Origin: Chloroflexota bacterium
GTDB taxonomy: Bacteria; Chloroflexota; Limnocylindria; QHBO01
Direction of reading: 5' to 3'
DNA length: 7,164 bases
Assembly: GCA_031177555.1 (NCBI GenBank)
Contig: JAPSGM010000100.1
Span: 1-7,164, forward strand
Shown: positions 1 to 7,164 of the stretch, in pieces
Numbering within the stretch: position 1 is the first letter of the stretch
Layout: every line of letters begins with the position of its first letter
Position numbers and translations under genes: made by a program
Notes under the pieces: model-generated
Seen by the model: the letters and a program-made list of their open reading frames with translations, nothing else
Told to the model about the DNA's origin: nothing
Databases searched by the model: none

Positions 1-102
1 CTGCGCCACAAAGCCAAGCGAATGACCGATCGAGTCCAAGGCTACGTCGCGAACCCGACGGGCTCGGAGAGCTTCCTCGATGTCTGGCTCTCAGAGGAGT
101 AG
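1..102 (+). CDS. 3' end of a probable family-5 ABC solute-binding protein (partial)
   Basis: Reading frame 1 is open from the window edge to a TAG at 100-102 and gives 33 residues ending in YVANPTGSESFLDVWLSEE. This resembles the C-terminus of peptide/nickel-type (family 5) solute-binding proteins, which often close with a Gly-Tyr, Asn-Pro-Thr, Phe and Val-Trp pattern. Such proteins are exported, capture the substrate outside the membrane and deliver it to the permease pair. The position directly before a dppB-like permease is exactly where this component is expected, and that context carries much of the call. The signal peptide and ligand-binding lobes lie outside the window, so the substrate cannot be inferred. 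The stop codon and frame are certain; the family assignment is probable. Confidence 0.65.
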   Translation: MRHKAKRMTDRVQGYVANPTGSESFLDVWLSEE

Positions 103-125
103 GCCGGAGGTCGAGGACTAGACTG

Positions 126-155
126 GGAGAGCCCCGGCCGAGGTCGGGGCTCTCC
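126..155 (+). promoter_or_regulatory. Strong hairpin between the binding-protein and permease genes
   Basis: A perfect 10-bp inverted repeat pairs 126-135 (GGAGAGCCCC) with 146-155 (GGGGCTCTCC). The stem can extend inward by three more pairs, one a G-T wobble, leaving a CGAG tetraloop at 139-142. It begins 23 nt after the upstream stop codon and ends 13 nt before the Shine-Dalgarno sequence of the permease gene. No T-run follows (the next bases are ACTTCCCACT), so it is a poor intrinsic terminator. In binding-protein operons, hairpins at this junction are known to stabilise the upstream mRNA or partly attenuate transcription, so that the binding protein is made in excess over the membrane parts. 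That role is inferred here; the structure itself is plain in the sequence. Confidence 0.6.
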
Positions 156-168
156 ACTTCCCACTACC

Positions 169-173
169 AGGAG
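169..173 (+). promoter_or_regulatory. Ribosome-binding site of the dppB-like gene
   Basis: AGGAG lies 7 nt upstream of the ATG at 181. It is the clearest Shine-Dalgarno sequence in the window and supports this ATG as the start. Its strength suits a gene that follows an untranslated gap and a hairpin rather than one coupled to an overlapping stop codon. Confidence 0.75.
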
Positions 174-180
174 CACGGGG

Positions 181-1188
181 ATGACGAGGTTCATCATCAG
201 GCGGCTGCTGCTGCTGATCCCGATCCTGCTCGGGCTGACGCTCCTGATCTTCGTGTTCACCCGGCTGCTGCCCGGAGATCCCGCCACCACCCTGCTCGGC
301 GAGCGGGCGACTCCGGAGAACATCGCCCGAGTGCGCGAGTCGCTCGGGCTGGACCGGCCGCTGTTCGAGCAGTACCTGCAATACATGGGCGGCCTGCTGC
401 AGGGCGACCTGGGCCGCAGCTTCATCACCAACCGCGACGTTGTCGACGACTTCCTGCAGCGCTTCCCGGCCACGATCGAGCTGAGCGTGACCGCGATGCT
501 CTTCGCGGTGGTGGTCGGCATCCCGCTGGGCATGCTCACCGCCAAGCGCCGGGGGACCTGGGTCGACTCGGCGGGTACGGTCATGTCGCTGATCGGCATC
601 AGCATCCCCATCTTCTTCCTGGGGCTGATGCTGAAATGGCTATTCGCCATCCAGTTCCCGATCCTGCCCGGCTCGGGGCGCATCGACCTGGTGGACTACT
701 ACTTTCCCAGCGTGACCAACTTCATGACCATCGACGCCCTGCTGGCCGGTGAGCCGGGAGGGTTCGTCGACGCGTTGCTCCACCTGGTCCTGCCCGGCCT
801 GGCGCTAGGCACCATCCCGCTGGCGGTCATCATGCGCATCACCCGGGCCAGCGTGGTCGACGTGCTGAACGAGGATTACGTGCGCACCGCCCATGCCAAG
901 GGCCTGCGCGAGCCGGTGGTCGACGGCCGCCACATCCTGCGCAACGCCCTGCTGCCGGTGGTGACCGTGATCGGGCTGCAGACCGGGCTCCTGCTGGGCG
1001 GGGCCATCCTGACAGAGACGATCTTCGCCTGGGCCGGCGTGGGCCGCTGGATCTACGAGGCCGTCGTTGCCCGCGACTACCAGATCATCCAGAGCGGCGT
1101 GCTGATGCTGGCGCTGATCTTCGTCCTGGTAAACCTCGTGGTGGACGTCAGCTACGCGTTCCTCAACCCGCGGATCCGCTATTCATGA
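181..1188 (+). CDS. dppB: Dipeptide/oligopeptide ABC transporter permease, DppB/OppB/GsiC type
   Basis: Inner-membrane permease that with the DppC-like partner forms the translocation channel of a binding-protein-dependent importer. The 335 residues match the usual family length. The N-terminus has the family signature: a basic start (RFIIRR), a first membrane helix at about 9-29, then the LLPGDP motif at 29-34. Five more hydrophobic helices are visible at about 101-120, 134-157, 196-218, 258-281 and 303-326. The cytoplasmic coupling (EAA) loop is at about 230-259, with DYVRTAHAKGL and the closing LRNALLP; it docks onto the ATPases. The protein ends in NPRIRYS, as is usual for the family. The ATG has a good AGGAG site. 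The gene lies 78 nt after the binding-protein gene and 10 nt before the second permease gene. The family is clear; the substrate (dipeptide, oligopeptide, glutathione, metal chelate or sugar) cannot be told from the sequence. Confidence 0.93.
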   Translation: MTRFIIRRLLLLIPILLGLTLLIFVFTRLLPGDPATTLLGERATPENIARVRESLGLDRPLFEQYLQYMGGLLQGDLGRSFITNRDVVDDFLQRFPATIELSVTAMLFAVVVGIPLGMLTAKRRGTWVDSAGTVMSLIGISIPIFFLGLMLKWLFAIQFPILPGSGRIDLVDYYFPSVTNFMTIDALLAGEPGGFVDALLHLVLPGLALGTIPLAVIMRITRASVVDVLNEDYVRTAHAKGLREPVVDGRHILRNALLPVVTVIGLQTGLLLGGAILTETIFAWAGVGRWIYEAVVARDYQIIQSGVLMLALIFVLVNLVVDVSYAFLNPRIRYS

Positions 1189-1198
1189 GTCCTGACCG

Positions 1199-2089
1199 AT
1201 GACCGACGTCGCCGTCGCCCAGCCGACCGCCAGCCAGGAACGCTCTGTCGGCCTGTGGACAGATGCCTTTCGTCGCATGCGCCGCTCGCCCTCTGCCATC
1301 ATCGGCGGCGCGATCATCGTCTTCTTCGTGCTGGTCGCACTGCTGGCTCCGTTCATCGCGCCGTACGACCCGACCCGTGGCGACCTGGGAGCCAGCTACC
1401 TGCCGCCCGGCCCGGAGCACTGGTTCGGCACCAATGTGCAGGGCCAGGACGTCTTCAGCCGCATCGTCTTCGGCTCGCGGCTGACGCTCGGCATCGCCGT
1501 GATGTCGGTCACCATCGGCGTGAGCATCGGCGCCGTGCTGGGCGCCCTGGCGGGCTTCTTCCGGGGCTGGATCGACGCGGTGATCATGCGATCGGTCGAC
1601 ATCATGCTCAGCATCCCGGGCCTGCTGCTGGCCATCGCGGTCGTGTCCTGGCTGGGGCGCGGGGTGCTGCAGGTCGCCATCGCCATCGCTGTGGTCAACG
1701 TCCCCATCTTCGCCCGCATCCTGCGTGGCAGCCTCCTCGCCCTCCGTGATGCCGACTACGTCGTGGCCGCGCGCTCGGTGGGCGTCGGCGGCCCTTCGCT
1801 TCTGGTGCGTCACATGCTGCCGAACGCCATCGGCCCGCTGATCGTGCAGGCCACCCTGGCGCTGGCCACCGCCGTGGTGGACGCGGCCGCGCTCGGCTTC
1901 CTTGGGCTGGGCCCGCCCGACCCGCGCACCCCCGAGTGGGGCACCATGCTGTCGGACACGTACCGCTACCTGACCGACGCCGTGCACCTGGCCTTCTTCC
2001 CGGGGATCGCCATCGTCCTCGCCGTGCTGGGCTTCAACCTGCTCGGCGACGGCATGCGCGAGGCGATCGATCCGAGGCTGCGCCGGTGA
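1199..2089 (+). CDS. dppC: Dipeptide/oligopeptide ABC transporter permease, DppC/OppC type
   Basis: Second inner-membrane permease of the importer, 296 residues, a typical length. The first membrane helix is at about 33-55 and is followed by an extracytoplasmic stretch with HWFGTN and GQDVFSRIVFGSR (74-94), the OppC N-terminal hallmark; the family usually has GRD where this protein has GQD. Further helices lie at about 97-120, 133-152, 157-173, 208-236 and 263-284. The EAA coupling loop spans about 184-209, from DADYVVAARSVG to MLPN. The conserved FLGLG followed by PEWGTML is present at 234-251; the acidic residue before it is Asp228 where relatives usually have Glu. The ATG at 1199 is 10 nt after the dppB-like stop and has only a weak TGAG upstream, so translation probably depends on ribosomes finishing the previous gene. 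The stop overlaps the GTG start of the next gene. Confidence 0.93.
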   Translation: MTDVAVAQPTASQERSVGLWTDAFRRMRRSPSAIIGGAIIVFFVLVALLAPFIAPYDPTRGDLGASYLPPGPEHWFGTNVQGQDVFSRIVFGSRLTLGIAVMSVTIGVSIGAVLGALAGFFRGWIDAVIMRSVDIMLSIPGLLLAIAVVSWLGRGVLQVAIAIAVVNVPIFARILRGSLLALRDADYVVAARSVGVGGPSLLVRHMLPNAIGPLIVQATLALATAVVDAAALGFLGLGPPDPRTPEWGTMLSDTYRYLTDAVHLAFFPGIAIVLAVLGFNLLGDGMREAIDPRLRR

Positions 2090-3176
2090 GCATCCACGAC
2101 ATGGAGGCGACGTCCGGCCCTGAGCTCGGCGCCCATCGCCACCCGCGCCGAACCGAGTCGGAGATGCTGTCCGTGCGCGACCTGCGCATCACGTTCGGCG
2201 CCGGGGACCGTACCGTGCATGCCGTCAACGGCGTCAGCCTCGACCTCGGCGCCGGCGATACGCTGGGCATCGTGGGGGAGTCCGGCTGCGGGAAGACGGT
2301 GACCTCGCTGTCGGTGATGCGCCTGCTGCCCAAGCCCGCGGCACGGATCGAATCCGGCACCATCCTGTTCGAGGGACACGACCTGCTCGCCCTCAGCGAC
2401 GAGGAGATGCGTGAGATCCGCGGCGACCGCATGGCCATGATCTTCCAGGACCCCATGACCTCGCTAAACCCGGTGCTGAGCATCGAGCGCCAGCTGACCG
2501 AGGTCCTGGAGACGCACCGTAAGCTGAAGCGCAAGCGAGCCACCGGACGAGCGCTGGAGCTGCTCGAGATCGTGGGCATCCCCGCGGCTCGGCAGCGGCT
2601 GAACGATTTCCCACACCAGTTCTCCGGCGGCATGCGCCAGCGCGTCATGATCGCCATGGCGCTGGCCTGCGACCCGCGGCTGCTCATCGCCGACGAGCCC
2701 ACGACCGCCCTGGACGTCACCATCCAGGCCCAGATCCTGGACCTGATGCGGAGCGCGGTGAGCGAGACCGGCACCGCGCTGATCCTGATCACCCATGACC
2801 TGGGCGTGGTGGCCGGCATGACCCAGGCCATCAGCGTGATGTACGCCGGACACATCGTCGAGCGGGCCGCGACGCGTGAGCTCTTCGGCCGCCCGCGGCA
2901 CCCGTACACGGTGGGGCTGCTGCAGTCCATCCCGCGCCTGGACGAGCAGGGACGCGGAGAGCTGGTCCCCATCCAGGGACAGCCGCCGGACCTGTCGCGG
3001 GACATCCCGGGCTGCCCCTTCGCGCCACGCTGCCCCAACGTGCTGGACCGCTGCCGGGTGGAAATGCCGCCGCTGGAGCAGGCCCCGGACGCGGCGGATG
3101 GCCACGAGGTGGCGTGCTGGAACCCGGCCGATGGCGAGCGCCTGGTTCCGTCCGGCTTCGCGCTGGCAGAGGCGTC

Positions 3177-3180
<4 letters not shown>
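2086..3180 (+). CDS. dppD: Peptide ABC transporter ATP-binding protein, DppD/OppD type
   Basis: One of two cytoplasmic ATPases that power the importer. Counting from the GTG at 2086 gives 364 residues. Walker A is GESGCGKT (64-71), the Q-loop Gln is 121, the ABC signature is FSGGMRQRV (179-187), Walker B is LLIADEPTTALD (199-210) with catalytic Glu204, and the switch His is 237 in THDLG. The oligopeptide-transporter C-terminal domain contains RHPYTVGLL (271-279) and four cysteines at 310, 316, 323 and 344, the arrangement linked to a [4Fe-4S] cluster in OppD/DppD proteins. I chose the GTG because it overlaps the upstream TGA as GTGA and has GAGG 8 nt upstream. ATG codons at 2101 and 2164 are possible later starts; the first 27 residues are not conserved-looking and would be dispensable. 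Every active-site motif is intact, so it should be a working ATPase. Confidence 0.93.
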
Positions 3181-4397
<1,217 letters not shown>

Positions 4398-4401
4398 GCG
4401 G

Positions 4402-5322
4402 GTGAGGTACACCGTCGCTCTGGCCCAGCTCGCGCCCCGCCTCGGCGAGGTGGACGCGAACCTGGAGCTTGCCGCCGGATGGCTGCGGCGGGCGGTGGCG
4501 GAGGGTGCGCAGCTCACCGCCTTTCCCGAGCTGGCGCTCACCGGCTACCTGCTGTCCGACCTCGTGCCGGAGGTGGCCATCTCCGCCGCCGACCCGCGGC
4601 TGGCCGAGCTGAGCCGCCTGGCGCCCGGGACGCTGGTGGCCATCGGCTTCGTGGAGGAGACGGACCATCACAGGTACGCCAACAGCGCCGCGCTCCTGCG
4701 TGACGGCGAGCTCATCGGCCTGCACCGCAAGGTGTTTCTGCCGACCTACGGGCTCTTCGACGAGGGCCGGTTCACCCGCCCCGGTGACCGCATCCGCGCG
4801 ATCGAGGTGGGCGAGCCGATGGGCCGCATCGGCCTGTCGGTGTGCGAGGACTTCTGGCACGCCAGCCTGCCGATGCTGCAGGCGCAGGATGGCGCGTCAC
4901 TGCTGGTCAACGTCGCGGCCGGGCCGGCGCGCGCCCCGGGGAGCGCGGCGGGGCTGCGGGCCATCGCCGGCTGGCATCGGATGCAGGACACCTACGCGCT
5001 GCTGGGCACGGTGGGCATCGCCTTCTGCAACCGCGTCGGCAACGAGGAGGGGCTGACCTTCTGGGGCGGTTCGCGCCTGCTCGGGGCGGATGGCTCCGTC
5101 CTGGCCGAGGGTCCGCTCTACGAGGAGGCCCTGGTGGTCGGAGCGTTCGAGACCGATGACGTGCGCATGCAGCGCTACCAGCTGCCCCTGCTCGCCGACG
5201 AGCGGCTGGAGCTCGTCCGCCGCGAGATCGACCGCATCATCTCCGAGCGTGCCGGGCTGCCGGGGCCCTGGGCGCCCGGGGCGCCCGAGTCGCCCGAGTC
5301 TGCCGACGAGCCGGCCGGCTGA
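4402..5322 (+). CDS. Nitrilase-superfamily amidase, probable glutaminase partner of NAD+ synthase
   Basis: Carbon-nitrogen hydrolase of 306 residues, about one nitrilase domain. The catalytic triad is clear: Glu43 in FPELALTGY, Lys110 in HRKVFLPTYG and Cys148 in SVCEDFWH. DEGRF (120-124) after the lysine motif and NRVGNEEGLTFWGGS (210-224) are typical of the amidase group related to the glutaminase domain of glutamine-dependent NAD+ synthetases. The likely job is to hydrolyse glutamine and supply ammonia to the NadE protein encoded next door. This is inferred from family and from the 1-nt TGATG overlap; another small amide is possible. I chose GTG 4402, 4 nt after the dppF stop, because RYTVALAQL is the usual first strand; an in-frame GTG at 4366 would add 12 unconserved residues. 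The last 20 or so residues are a Pro/Glu/Ser-rich tail. Confidence 0.82.
   Translation: MRYTVALAQLAPRLGEVDANLELAAGWLRRAVAEGAQLTAFPELALTGYLLSDLVPEVAISAADPRLAELSRLAPGTLVAIGFVEETDHHRYANSAALLRDGELIGLHRKVFLPTYGLFDEGRFTRPGDRIRAIEVGEPMGRIGLSVCEDFWHASLPMLQAQDGASLLVNVAAGPARAPGSAAGLRAIAGWHRMQDTYALLGTVGIAFCNRVGNEEGLTFWGGSRLLGADGSVLAEGPLYEEALVVGAFETDDVRMQRYQLPLLADERLELVRREIDRIISERAGLPGPWAPGAPESPESADEPAG
5270..5299 (+). repeat. GC hairpin and 9-bp tandem repeat in the amidase tail
   Basis: GGGCGCC at 5270-5276 can pair with GGCGCCC at 5280-5286 across a 3-nt loop, forming a perfect 7-bp stem. Overlapping its end, CGCCCGAGT occurs twice in tandem (5282-5290 and 5291-5299) and yields the PESPES part of the C-terminal tail. 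It lies about 20 nt before the amidase stop and the nadE start. It may simply reflect slippage in GC-rich low-complexity sequence, though a stem here could also slow ribosomes ahead of the coupled start. Confidence 0.5.
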
Positions 5323-6191
5323 TGCCCGCGGAGCCCGAATCCACGCCGCTGCCCGAGCTGGACCCGGTCCAGACGATCGAGGTGATCGCCGGCTTCATCC
5401 GCTCGCAGCTGGAGCAGACCGGGTTCGAGCGACTGGTGGTGGGGCTGTCCGGTGGCGTCGACTCGACCGCGGCGGCCTTCCTGGCGGCCCGCGCGGTGCC
5501 CGCGGGGAACCTGCTTGCCGTGCGAATGCCGTACCGCACCTCCTCGCCGGACTCGGAGGCCGACGCACAGCTGGTGGTCGAGACGCTGGGCTGCCGGACC
5601 GAGCGGGTGGACATCACGCCGATGGTGGAGCCCATGCTGCAGCTCATCGGGCCGGGTGACGGTCCCGCCCTGCAGGTCCGACGCGGGAACGTGATGGCCC
5701 GCCAGCGGATGATCGTGCTCTACGACCGCTCGGCCGCCTTCGATGCCCTGGTGCTGGGCACCTCGAACAAGACCGAGGTGCTGCTCGGCTACAGCACGCT
5801 GCACGGCGACATGGCTGCCGCGCTGCAGCCCATCGGGGACCTGTACAAGAGCCAGCTGCGCAGCGTCGCTGCCGCCCTTGGGGTGCCGGAGCGGATCATC
5901 GGCAAGGAGCCATCGGCCGACCTCTGGCCGGGCCAGACCGATGAGTCTGAGCTGGGCGCCTCCTACGACGATCTCGACCGCATCCTGTTCGCGCTGGTCG
6001 ACCGACGCTGGACGGTGGACCGATGCGTGGGCGCCGGCCTTGAGCGGCGCCTGGTGGAGTGGGTCGCCCGCCGCGTGGCGCAGACCGAGTTCAAGCGGCA
6101 GCCGGCTCCGGTGGCCAAGATCAGCCTCCGCACGCCGGGGATCGACCACCTCTATCCGCGCCGCCGTCCCGGCTCGCGCCGGGGGAGCTGA
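5322..6191 (+). CDS. nadE: NAD+ synthase, stand-alone synthetase domain
   Basis: Catalyses the last step of NAD+ synthesis: ATP adenylates the deaminated dinucleotide and ammonia displaces AMP. The 289 residues match the synthetase domain alone, without the fused glutaminase seen in many bacteria. The ATP-pyrophosphatase loop is LSGGVDST (42-49). The family core GTSNKTEVLLGYSTLHGD is at 146-163, followed by PIGDLYKSQLR (170-180), EPSADLWPGQTDESELG (196-212) and KRQPAPVAKI (258-267), all strongly diagnostic. The ATG overlaps the amidase TGA by one base, with no good Shine-Dalgarno sequence, so reinitiation after the amidase gene is likely and should keep the two products near equal. The C-terminus is a short Arg-rich tail (PRRRPGSRRGS). 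An ammonia-only enzyme is the alternative, but the adjacent amidase favours glutamine as nitrogen source. The family is certain; the partnership is inferred. Confidence 0.95.
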   Translation: MPAEPESTPLPELDPVQTIEVIAGFIRSQLEQTGFERLVVGLSGGVDSTAAAFLAARAVPAGNLLAVRMPYRTSSPDSEADAQLVVETLGCRTERVDITPMVEPMLQLIGPGDGPALQVRRGNVMARQRMIVLYDRSAAFDALVLGTSNKTEVLLGYSTLHGDMAAALQPIGDLYKSQLRSVAAALGVPERIIGKEPSADLWPGQTDESELGASYDDLDRILFALVDRRWTVDRCVGAGLERRLVEWVARRVAQTEFKRQPAPVAKISLRTPGIDHLYPRRRPGSRRGS

Positions 6192-6196
6192 GAGGG
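6190..6196 (+). promoter_or_regulatory. Ribosome-binding site fixing the GTG start of rsmI
   Basis: GAGAGGG overlaps the last two bases of the nadE stop and sits 5 nt before GTG 6202. This decides the rsmI start, because the frame stays open far upstream into nadE and no ATG is near. Confidence 0.6.
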
Positions 6197-6201
6197 CCCG
6201 C

Positions 6202-7080
6202 GTGGGCGCCGCGCCCGGCCGGCTGCTCGTGGTGGGCACGCCCATCGGGAACCTGGGCGACCTCTCGCCGCGCGCCGCCGAGGCGCTTCGGACTGCCGAC
6301 CTCGTCGTTGCCGAGGACACGCGGATGGCCGCGCGCCTGCTGGCGCACCTCGGGGTTCAGCGGCCGACACGCTCGTTCAACGAGCACAACGCCGCGGCGC
6401 GCTTGCCAGAGCTGCTCTCGCGCCTGGCCGACGGCGAGACGCTGGCGCTCACCACCGATGCCGGCATGCCGGGAGTTTCGGACCCGGGCGCGGCGCTGGT
6501 GGCGGCGGCCCGAAGCGCGGGCGCGGCCGTGGAGGTGGTGCCCGGCCCGACCGCGGTGACCGCGGCCCTGGCCCTTGCCGGCGAGGAGGCCGGCGGCTTC
6601 GTGTTCGGCGGGTTCCTGCCGGCCCGGCCGGCCTCCGCGCGCGCGGCCGCCCTCGACAGGCTGCTCGGCGCGGCGGGCTCGATCGGCCTGCCGCTGGTGC
6701 TGTACGAGGCGCCGCGGCGCCTCGGCGACCTGCTGGAACGGCTCGGGGAGCGGGCGCCGGAGGCGCGGCTGGCGGTTGGCCGCGAGCTCACCAAGCGCTT
6801 CGAGGGGGTCGTGACCGGAACGCCCAGGCAGGTCGCCGCCCGGATGCAGCGGCCGCGGGGGGAGTTCACGATTGTGATCGCCGGCCTGGCGGCTGCCGCG
6901 GACGCCGGCGCCGGGCTGGACCCGCGCGGGGTGGCTGAGCAGGCAGCCCGAGATGGGCTGTCGCATCGGACCGTCGCCAACCTGCTGCGCGGCGGCGGCC
7001 TCTCCCGGCGCGAGGCGTACGACATCGCGGATTCGCTTTCCCCAGGGCACGCTGGTAAGCCGCCCGTAACTGGCCGGTAA
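6202..7080 (+). CDS. rsmI: 16S rRNA (cytidine-1402 2'-O)-methyltransferase RsmI
   Basis: Uses S-adenosylmethionine to methylate the ribose 2'-OH of C1402 in the decoding centre of 16S rRNA, a modification shared with RsmH. Starting at GTG 6202 gives 292 residues, close to the family norm. The tetrapyrrole-methylase fold motifs appear in order: LLVVGTPIGNLGDLS (8-22), AEDTR (37-41), FNEHN (59-63), TTDAGMPGVSDPG (84-96), VVPGPTAVTAALALAG (112-127), FVFGGFLPAR (133-142), LYEAPRRL (167-174), GRELTKRFEGVVTGTP (193-208) and RGEFTIVIAG (219-228). A C-terminal helix-turn-helix-like segment, GLSHRTVANLL to LSRREAYDIA (252-276), completes the protein. The start follows nadE by 10 nt, so it probably shares that transcript. 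The open frame upstream of 6202 is a shadow of nadE and not part of RsmI. Assignment is secure. Confidence 0.95.
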   Translation: MGAAPGRLLVVGTPIGNLGDLSPRAAEALRTADLVVAEDTRMAARLLAHLGVQRPTRSFNEHNAAARLPELLSRLADGETLALTTDAGMPGVSDPGAALVAAARSAGAAVEVVPGPTAVTAALALAGEEAGGFVFGGFLPARPASARAAALDRLLGAAGSIGLPLVLYEAPRRLGDLLERLGERAPEARLAVGRELTKRFEGVVTGTPRQVAARMQRPRGEFTIVIAGLAAAADAGAGLDPRGVAEQAARDGLSHRTVANLLRGGGLSRREAYDIADSLSPGHAGKPPVTGR

Positions 7081-7136
7081 GCGCGTGCGGCTAGGGTTGC
7101 CGTCGCGACCGCCGCCTCGCCCGGTGCGTCGGTGCA

Positions 7137-7164
7137 GCCCCGCAGATGGGGCATGGAGGACACA
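7137..7164 (+). promoter_or_regulatory. Short hairpin and possible ribosome-binding site of a downstream gene
   Basis: The 84 nt after the rsmI stop contain no recognisable coding region. GCCCC at 7137-7141 can pair with GGGGC at 7148-7152 around a 6-nt loop, too short and without a T-run to be called a terminator. GGAGG at 7155-7159 is a good Shine-Dalgarno core and would suit a start codon a few bases past the window edge. An alternative reading is an ATG at 7153 beginning Met-Glu-Asp-Thr, but it lacks a well-spaced ribosome-binding site. metG often follows rsmI in bacteria, so it is a candidate for the next gene, but nothing here proves that. Confidence 0.3.

Noticed and set aside
126..155. 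Intrinsic transcription terminator after the binding-protein gene
   Set aside because: The stem is strong but no T-run follows, and the permease genes downstream need transcription from the same operon; a stabiliser or partial attenuator fits better.
1163..1987. Antisense open frame opposite dppC
   Set aside because: The translation is rich in His, Asp, Gln and Arg with no motif, and mirrors a clear permease gene; it is an artefact of high GC content.
5743..6201. N-terminal extension of rsmI back into nadE
   Set aside because: The extension is an out-of-frame reading of the NadE core and has no RsmI homology; the family motif LLVVGTPIGNLGDLS begins just after GTG 6202, which has its own ribosome-binding site.
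7081..7136. Possible promoter (TAGGGT-like element) after rsmI
   Set aside because: There is no convincing -35 partner or spacing, and such hexamers arise by chance in GC-rich sequence.
5175..7163. Several antisense open frames opposite nadE and rsmI
   Set aside because: All mirror genes with intact family motifs; their translations are low-complexity and show no family features.

Overview
The window is strongly GC-rich and fully bacterial in style. It holds one uninterrupted run of genes, all on the + strand, with junctions from a 4-nt overlap to a 10-nt gap; only the first junction (78 nt) is wider. Three of the seven complete genes use GTG starts. The base composition, the family-5 peptide-type ABC transporter, and the unfused amidase plus NAD+ synthase pair would suit a Chloroflexota- or Actinomycetota-like genome. 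That placement is inference; nothing in the sequence fixes the taxon.

Region 1 (1-4397) is a dipeptide/oligopeptide-type ABC importer. It starts with the last 33 codons of a probable solute-binding protein and a 78-nt gap carrying a strong hairpin. Two membrane permeases (DppB- and DppC-like) and two ATPases (DppD- and DppF-like) follow. The order is the classic binding protein-B-C-D-F. The ATPase genes are coupled to their upstream genes by GTGA and ATGA overlaps. Both ATPases keep all nucleotide-binding motifs and carry four cysteines in the C-terminal domain, the pattern associated with an iron-sulfur cluster in this family.

Region 2 (4402-6191) is a two-gene glutamine-dependent NAD+ synthetase. 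A nitrilase-superfamily amidase with an intact Glu-Lys-Cys triad is followed, with a 1-nt TGATG overlap, by a stand-alone NadE synthase with the SGGVDS ATP-pyrophosphatase loop. The likely division of labour is that the first releases ammonia from glutamine and the second uses it with ATP to convert deaminated NAD to NAD+. In many bacteria the two domains are fused; here they are separate but translationally coupled.

Region 3 (6202-7080) is rsmI, the 16S rRNA C1402 2'-O-methyltransferase, starting 10 nt after nadE. The last 84 nt hold no recognisable gene, only a short hairpin and a GGAGG that may be the ribosome-binding site of a gene beginning at or just past the edge.

I do not see a mobile element, CRISPR array, RNA gene, defence system or clearly novel system. 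The observations most worth a second look are the split, coupled NAD+ synthetase pair, its tight linkage to a peptide transporter and rsmI, the hairpin between binding protein and permease, and the short in-frame tandem repeat and long acidic tail of the DppF-like ATPase.
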